Shown piece after piece: positions 61,704-64,000 of a DNA stretch of 64,000 nt. Both the position numbers and the translations under genes were made by a program. The notes below the pieces were generated by a model that worked only from the letters and a program-made list of their open reading frames with translations, was not told the DNA's origin and did no database searches. The stretch comes from Sphingobium sp. HWE2-09 (GTDB lineage: Bacteria; Pseudomonadota; Alphaproteobacteria; Sphingomonadales; Sphingomonadaceae): the NCBI RefSeq assembly GCF_035989265.1, contig NZ_JAYKZX010000003.1, positions 1,302,001-1,366,000 on the forward strand, read 5' to 3'. Every line of letters starts with the position of its first letter. The first letter of the stretch is position 1.

Positions 61704-62308
61704 GTCGGCTTCAGCGCCTTGCTCAGCCGGGATATCGCCAGCACCGCCCCCGCGTCGATAAAATGCTCGCCCTCGGCGCGCTCAAACACGGCCTGGACAT
61801 AGCCCTTCACCCGCTTGGCCGTCTCGATCGACCCGCGCTTTTCGATCTTCCGCAGTTCGCGCAGGATCATCGGTCCATCGATGTCGGCAATGGGCATCCG
61901 CCCGATCGATGGATAGAGGTCTTTCTCCATCCGGAACCGCACGCGGCTGGCGTGAGCGGCTGACCAGCCGGGCAACTCGTCCGCCATCCATTCTTCGGCG
62001 ATCGCCTTGAACGTCGCCCCAGCCGCTGCGATCGCCGCCTGCTTCGCCTTTTCGGCCTCAACGACAGGATCCTTGCCCGCGCGCACAAGCGCCCGCGCTG
62101 CGTCGCGCCGGTCGCGCGCCTCGGCCAGCGAGACGTCCGGGAACAGGCCGAACGTCAGCCGCTTTTCCGTCTTCCCGATTCGATATTTGAACCGCCAGGA
62201 CTTCGCGCCCTTCGTCGTGACGAACAGATGCAGCCCGCCAGAATCAGCGAGCTTATAGTCCCGCTCACCCGGCTTGGCGTTCTTCACTTCGGCGACGGTC
62301 AGAGCCAC
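61682..62308 (-). pseudogene. Truncated P4-type tyrosine integrase
   Basis: The first 200 residues of a P4-like site-specific recombinase. The N-terminal arm-binding domain (DUF4102) is 'DYKLADSGGLHLFVTTKGAK' to 'RLTFGLFPDVSLAEARDRRD', and the core-binding domain includes 'TFKAIAEEWMADELPGWS' and 'LYPSIGRMPIADID'. Homology stops at 'LSKALKP', and the whole catalytic domain (Arg-His-Arg-His-Tyr) is absent. The last eight codons come from the receptor sequence in another frame. It lies 154 bases from the 3' end of a tRNA gene, the usual place for such an integrase. Confidence 0.88.
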
Positions 62309-62462
62309 GATGCCCCCACGGTTCTAAAAATGCCCCCACCCATGCCCCCCGGTGAGGCGCGCTAGGGTGAGATGACGTGAGATAATGCGTATCTCGCAGC
62401 CACGGAAAAGCCTATAGCGCAAATGCACTATGAGAACAAATGGAGATCATGATTGGGAAATA

Positions 62463-62539
62463 TGGTGGGCCCGGCAGGACTTGAACCCGCAACCTATCCG
62501 TTATGAGCGGACAGCTCTAACCAGTTGAGCTACAGGCCC
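62463..62539 (-). tRNA. tRNA with CAU anticodon, probably tRNA-Ile2 (or Met)
   Basis: A 77-base cloverleaf with encoded CCA. The acceptor stem GGGCCTG pairs with CGGGCCC, the D stem is GCTC/GAGC, the anticodon stem GTCCG/CGGAT closes loop CTCATAA with anticodon CAT, the T stem is GCGGG/CCTGC and the discriminator is A. It is not the initiator: the first base pair is G-C. The sequence recalls alphaproteobacterial tRNA-Ile2, whose C34 is modified to lysidine, more than elongator Met. It is probably the attachment site for the truncated integrase. Confidence 0.93.
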
Positions 62540-62563
62540 CACCTGCGCAGCCGATAGGCAGCA

Positions 62564-63601
62564 TTAGGCGGCTTTGCAAGCCCGTCCGTGCACAGGAACG
62601 GCGGCGATGAATTGATCCAGGCTGGCGGGGGTTACGCCGCGGCGCGCAAGATGCGCCAATACCCCGTCCCACCACGCGTAAAAGCCGGTGCGGTCTGCTT
62701 CATCGCGGACATAGGGCGTGTGCCCCGGCTCCAATGTCGGCGAATGAAAGCTGAAATTCAGTACAGGCACCCCTTCGCCGATCAGCGCGTCGATCGCGGC
62801 GATGGCTTCGTGCAGCGGCACCCCCTCGGGCGTCAGGGGAATGCGGCTGAGCATCCTGGCGCGCGACAGGGCGCCTGCGATCGGCCCCATCGCCTGCACG
62901 GCGCGGTACAACCGCTCGCCCCCGCCCCGCAACAAGCCGGCAAAGGCGGTGGACAGCGGCAGTTCGATCAGCGACCGCGTCGGCCCCGCCCAATAGGGAT
63001 GCTGCGGTAGCCCGTGGAAATTCGGGCCATGCTGGTGGCTGTAGTCGAAGCGGCAGCGCACCGAACTGTCGAGGCGAAAGCCCGCCGCTTCCAGCAATCG
63101 CGCACTGTTGGGTCCGACCCCGTAGCGCCCGGCGCGATAGGCGATCGGACGACGCCCGAAGCGCTGCTCCATCCGCGCGCACAGCGCCTCCAACTTGGCG
63201 CGCTCCACCTCTTCGGGCAGAAAGCCGACATAGCTGTTGGCGGCGTTCACCGCCTCCACATGCGGCGGGTTGACCCAGGGATGGAGATGCGCGCCGATAT
63301 CGGCGGTGCCATCGCTCGCCCACTGGCCCATCATCGCGGCGGCCGCGTCATTATCGACCACCGGATAATCGGTGACATAGATCGGCTTCACCCCGGCGGC
63401 CGCGAAATAGGCCTGGCCCCGCGCCATCCCGGCCAATGCCGTCACCCCATGACCGGTGCGGCTGAACGGCGCATCCCAGTCGAACTCTTCCTCGGTATCG
63501 ACGAACAGCATGAAGCGCGTGCCGAACGCCGGGTCGAGCGCAATCATATCCTGCGCCAGCGGCGGCTGGAGCAAATTGCCATCATGAAGGTCGTCAGTCA
63601 T
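62564..63601 (-). CDS. Polysaccharide deacetylase-like protein (WalW-type)
   Basis: A 345-residue protein of the NodB/polysaccharide deacetylase superfamily. 'FMLFVDTEEEFDW' is the metal-binding Asp region, 'GTADIGAHLHPWVNP' carries the His pair, and 'LNFSFHSPTLEPG' is the late His motif. No signal peptide is seen. WalW-like proteins in alphaproteobacteria lie with polysaccharide or envelope genes. The sensor kinase gene ends 46 bases upstream, so they probably form an operon. Confidence 0.82.
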   Translation of the reverse strand: MTDDLHDGNLLQPPLAQDMIALDPAFGTRFMLFVDTEEEFDWDAPFSRTGHGVTALAGMARGQAYFAAAGVKPIYVTDYPVVDNDAAAAMMGQWASDGTADIGAHLHPWVNPPHVEAVNAANSYVGFLPEEVERAKLEALCARMEQRFGRRPIAYRAGRYGVGPNSARLLEAAGFRLDSSVRCRFDYSHQHGPNFHGLPQHPYWAGPTRSLIELPLSTAFAGLLRGGGERLYRAVQAMGPIAGALSRARMLSRIPLTPEGVPLHEAIAAIDALIGEGVPVLNFSFHSPTLEPGHTPYVRDEADRTGFYAWWDGVLAHLARRGVTPASLDQFIAAVPVHGRACKAA

Positions 63602-63647
63602 GCCCGACGTCTATCGCCCAATGGTTGCGATAGGGTTTCGCCGATCG

Positions 63648-64000
63648 TCAGGCGTGATCGGCCATGCCGCCTGCCGCCGCGACGGCAGGAATGGTTAGCA
63701 GCAACCGCGCCGGTTCGATCGCCAGCCCGCCACCGCATGTCGCCGCCAGTCCACGAATCAAACGCAACGAAAAGCCCAGCCCCAGCAGCGGCCCATCGGC
63801 CCAGTCGCCCCGCGCATCATAGCCCGGATCGAGCAATTGCGCTTCCTCCATGCCGGAGAGGGTCGATGGCCGATCGACAGCAAACACCACCCGGCCCGCG
63901 CCGCCATCAGGCTGGAACCAGCAGGCGCCCGTCACCGCTTCGTCCGGTGCCGCCACGGAGACGGCCGTGCGCAGCAGATGCTGCACCATCCGTTCGCCCT
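63648..64000 (-). CDS. Sensor histidine kinase, C-terminal part (5' end outside window)
   Basis: About 117 residues of a GHKL ATPase domain. 'PLLGLGFSLRLIRGLAATCG' is the G2-box region, and 'ARLLLTIPAV' is the final strand. The frame is open to base 64000. It probably belongs to a membrane kinase cotranscribed with the deacetylase gene. Ligand and partner cannot be seen. Confidence 0.75.
   Translation of the reverse strand, partial: GERMVQHLLRTAVSVAAPDEAVTGACWFQPDGGAGRVVFAVDRPSTLSGMEEAQLLDPGYDARGDWADGPLLGLGFSLRLIRGLAATCGGGLAIEPARLLLTIPAVAAAGGMADHA

Noticed and set aside
1..62462. attR copy of the tRNA 3' end to the left of the integrase
   Set aside because: By eye I found no repeat of the tRNA 3' end elsewhere in the window; it may be outside or deleted.
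1..64000. CRISPR array, rRNA genes or complete insertion sequences
   Set aside because: No regularly spaced repeats, rRNA motifs or transposase genes were seen.

Overview
The window looks like a chromosome segment of a sphingomonad (Alphaproteobacteria, Sphingobium/Sphingomonas-like). The support is the high GC content, strong GC-biased codon use that opens long antisense frames, many TonB-dependent receptors, an alphaproteobacterial Mrp/Pha operon with fused A and B subunits, and runs of ATGA-coupled genes. This placement is inferred from gene content, not from a marker gene.

Region 1 (1-3.2 kb): the 3' part of a heavy-metal-type RND efflux pump and a convergent peroxiredoxin-like gene. Region 2 (3.2-19.1 kb) is an organosulfur acquisition island: an Ssu-like ABC permease and ATPase, three separate solute-binding proteins, a TonB-dependent receptor, SsuD-like and NtaA/DszA-like flavin monooxygenases, a DszC/SfnB-like acyl-CoA-dehydrogenase-fold enzyme, a thiol dioxygenase, a three-domain rhodanese, a class II aldolase, a frameshifted 2-hydroxyacid dehydrogenase, a LysR regulator and a 45-codon small ORF. 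Region 3 (19.2-26.5 kb) is a forward block: FAD/NAD(P) protein, second NtaA-like monooxygenase, DUF1838 protein, alpha/beta hydrolase with a changed nucleophile position, Gfo/Idh/MocA oxidoreductase and a GPH-like transporter. Region 4 (26.5-32.9 kb) holds two small proteins and the Mrp cation/proton antiporter operon. At 33.1-34.3 kb is a flavin monooxygenase gene broken by one in-frame TGA.

Region 5 (34.4-54.6 kb) is the most unusual part. About 22 genes on the minus strand carry four adjacent pairs of two secreted, Cys-containing families of unknown function, here called A and B. Three pairs are headed by a DUF6152 protein. Around them lie two TonB-dependent receptors, four NTF2/SnoaL-fold proteins (one like limonene epoxide hydrolase), a vanillyl-alcohol-oxidase/p-cresol-methylhydroxylase-like flavoprotein with its cytochrome c, and three small membrane proteins (DUF4405-like, two DUF6644-like). 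A reasonable reading is an envelope system that takes up a hydrophobic, probably phenolic or terpenoid, compound through the receptors and oxidises it in the periplasm. The role of the A/B pairs is unknown. An OmpR-type two-component system is transcribed divergently from the last cassette and may control it.

Region 6 (57-61.7 kb): LysR regulator, GH27 alpha-galactosidase, type B carboxylesterase and the C-terminal remnant of a TonB-dependent receptor. That remnant is joined to a truncated P4-type integrase next to an intact CAU-anticodon tRNA (probably Ile2), which looks like the scar of an island deletion. The window ends with a polysaccharide deacetylase and the C-terminus of a sensor kinase.

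Two genes (15.8-16.8 kb and 52.5-53.4 kb) are each broken at a five-base G/C run where one more base would restore the frame. Assembly error must be excluded before calling them pseudogenes.
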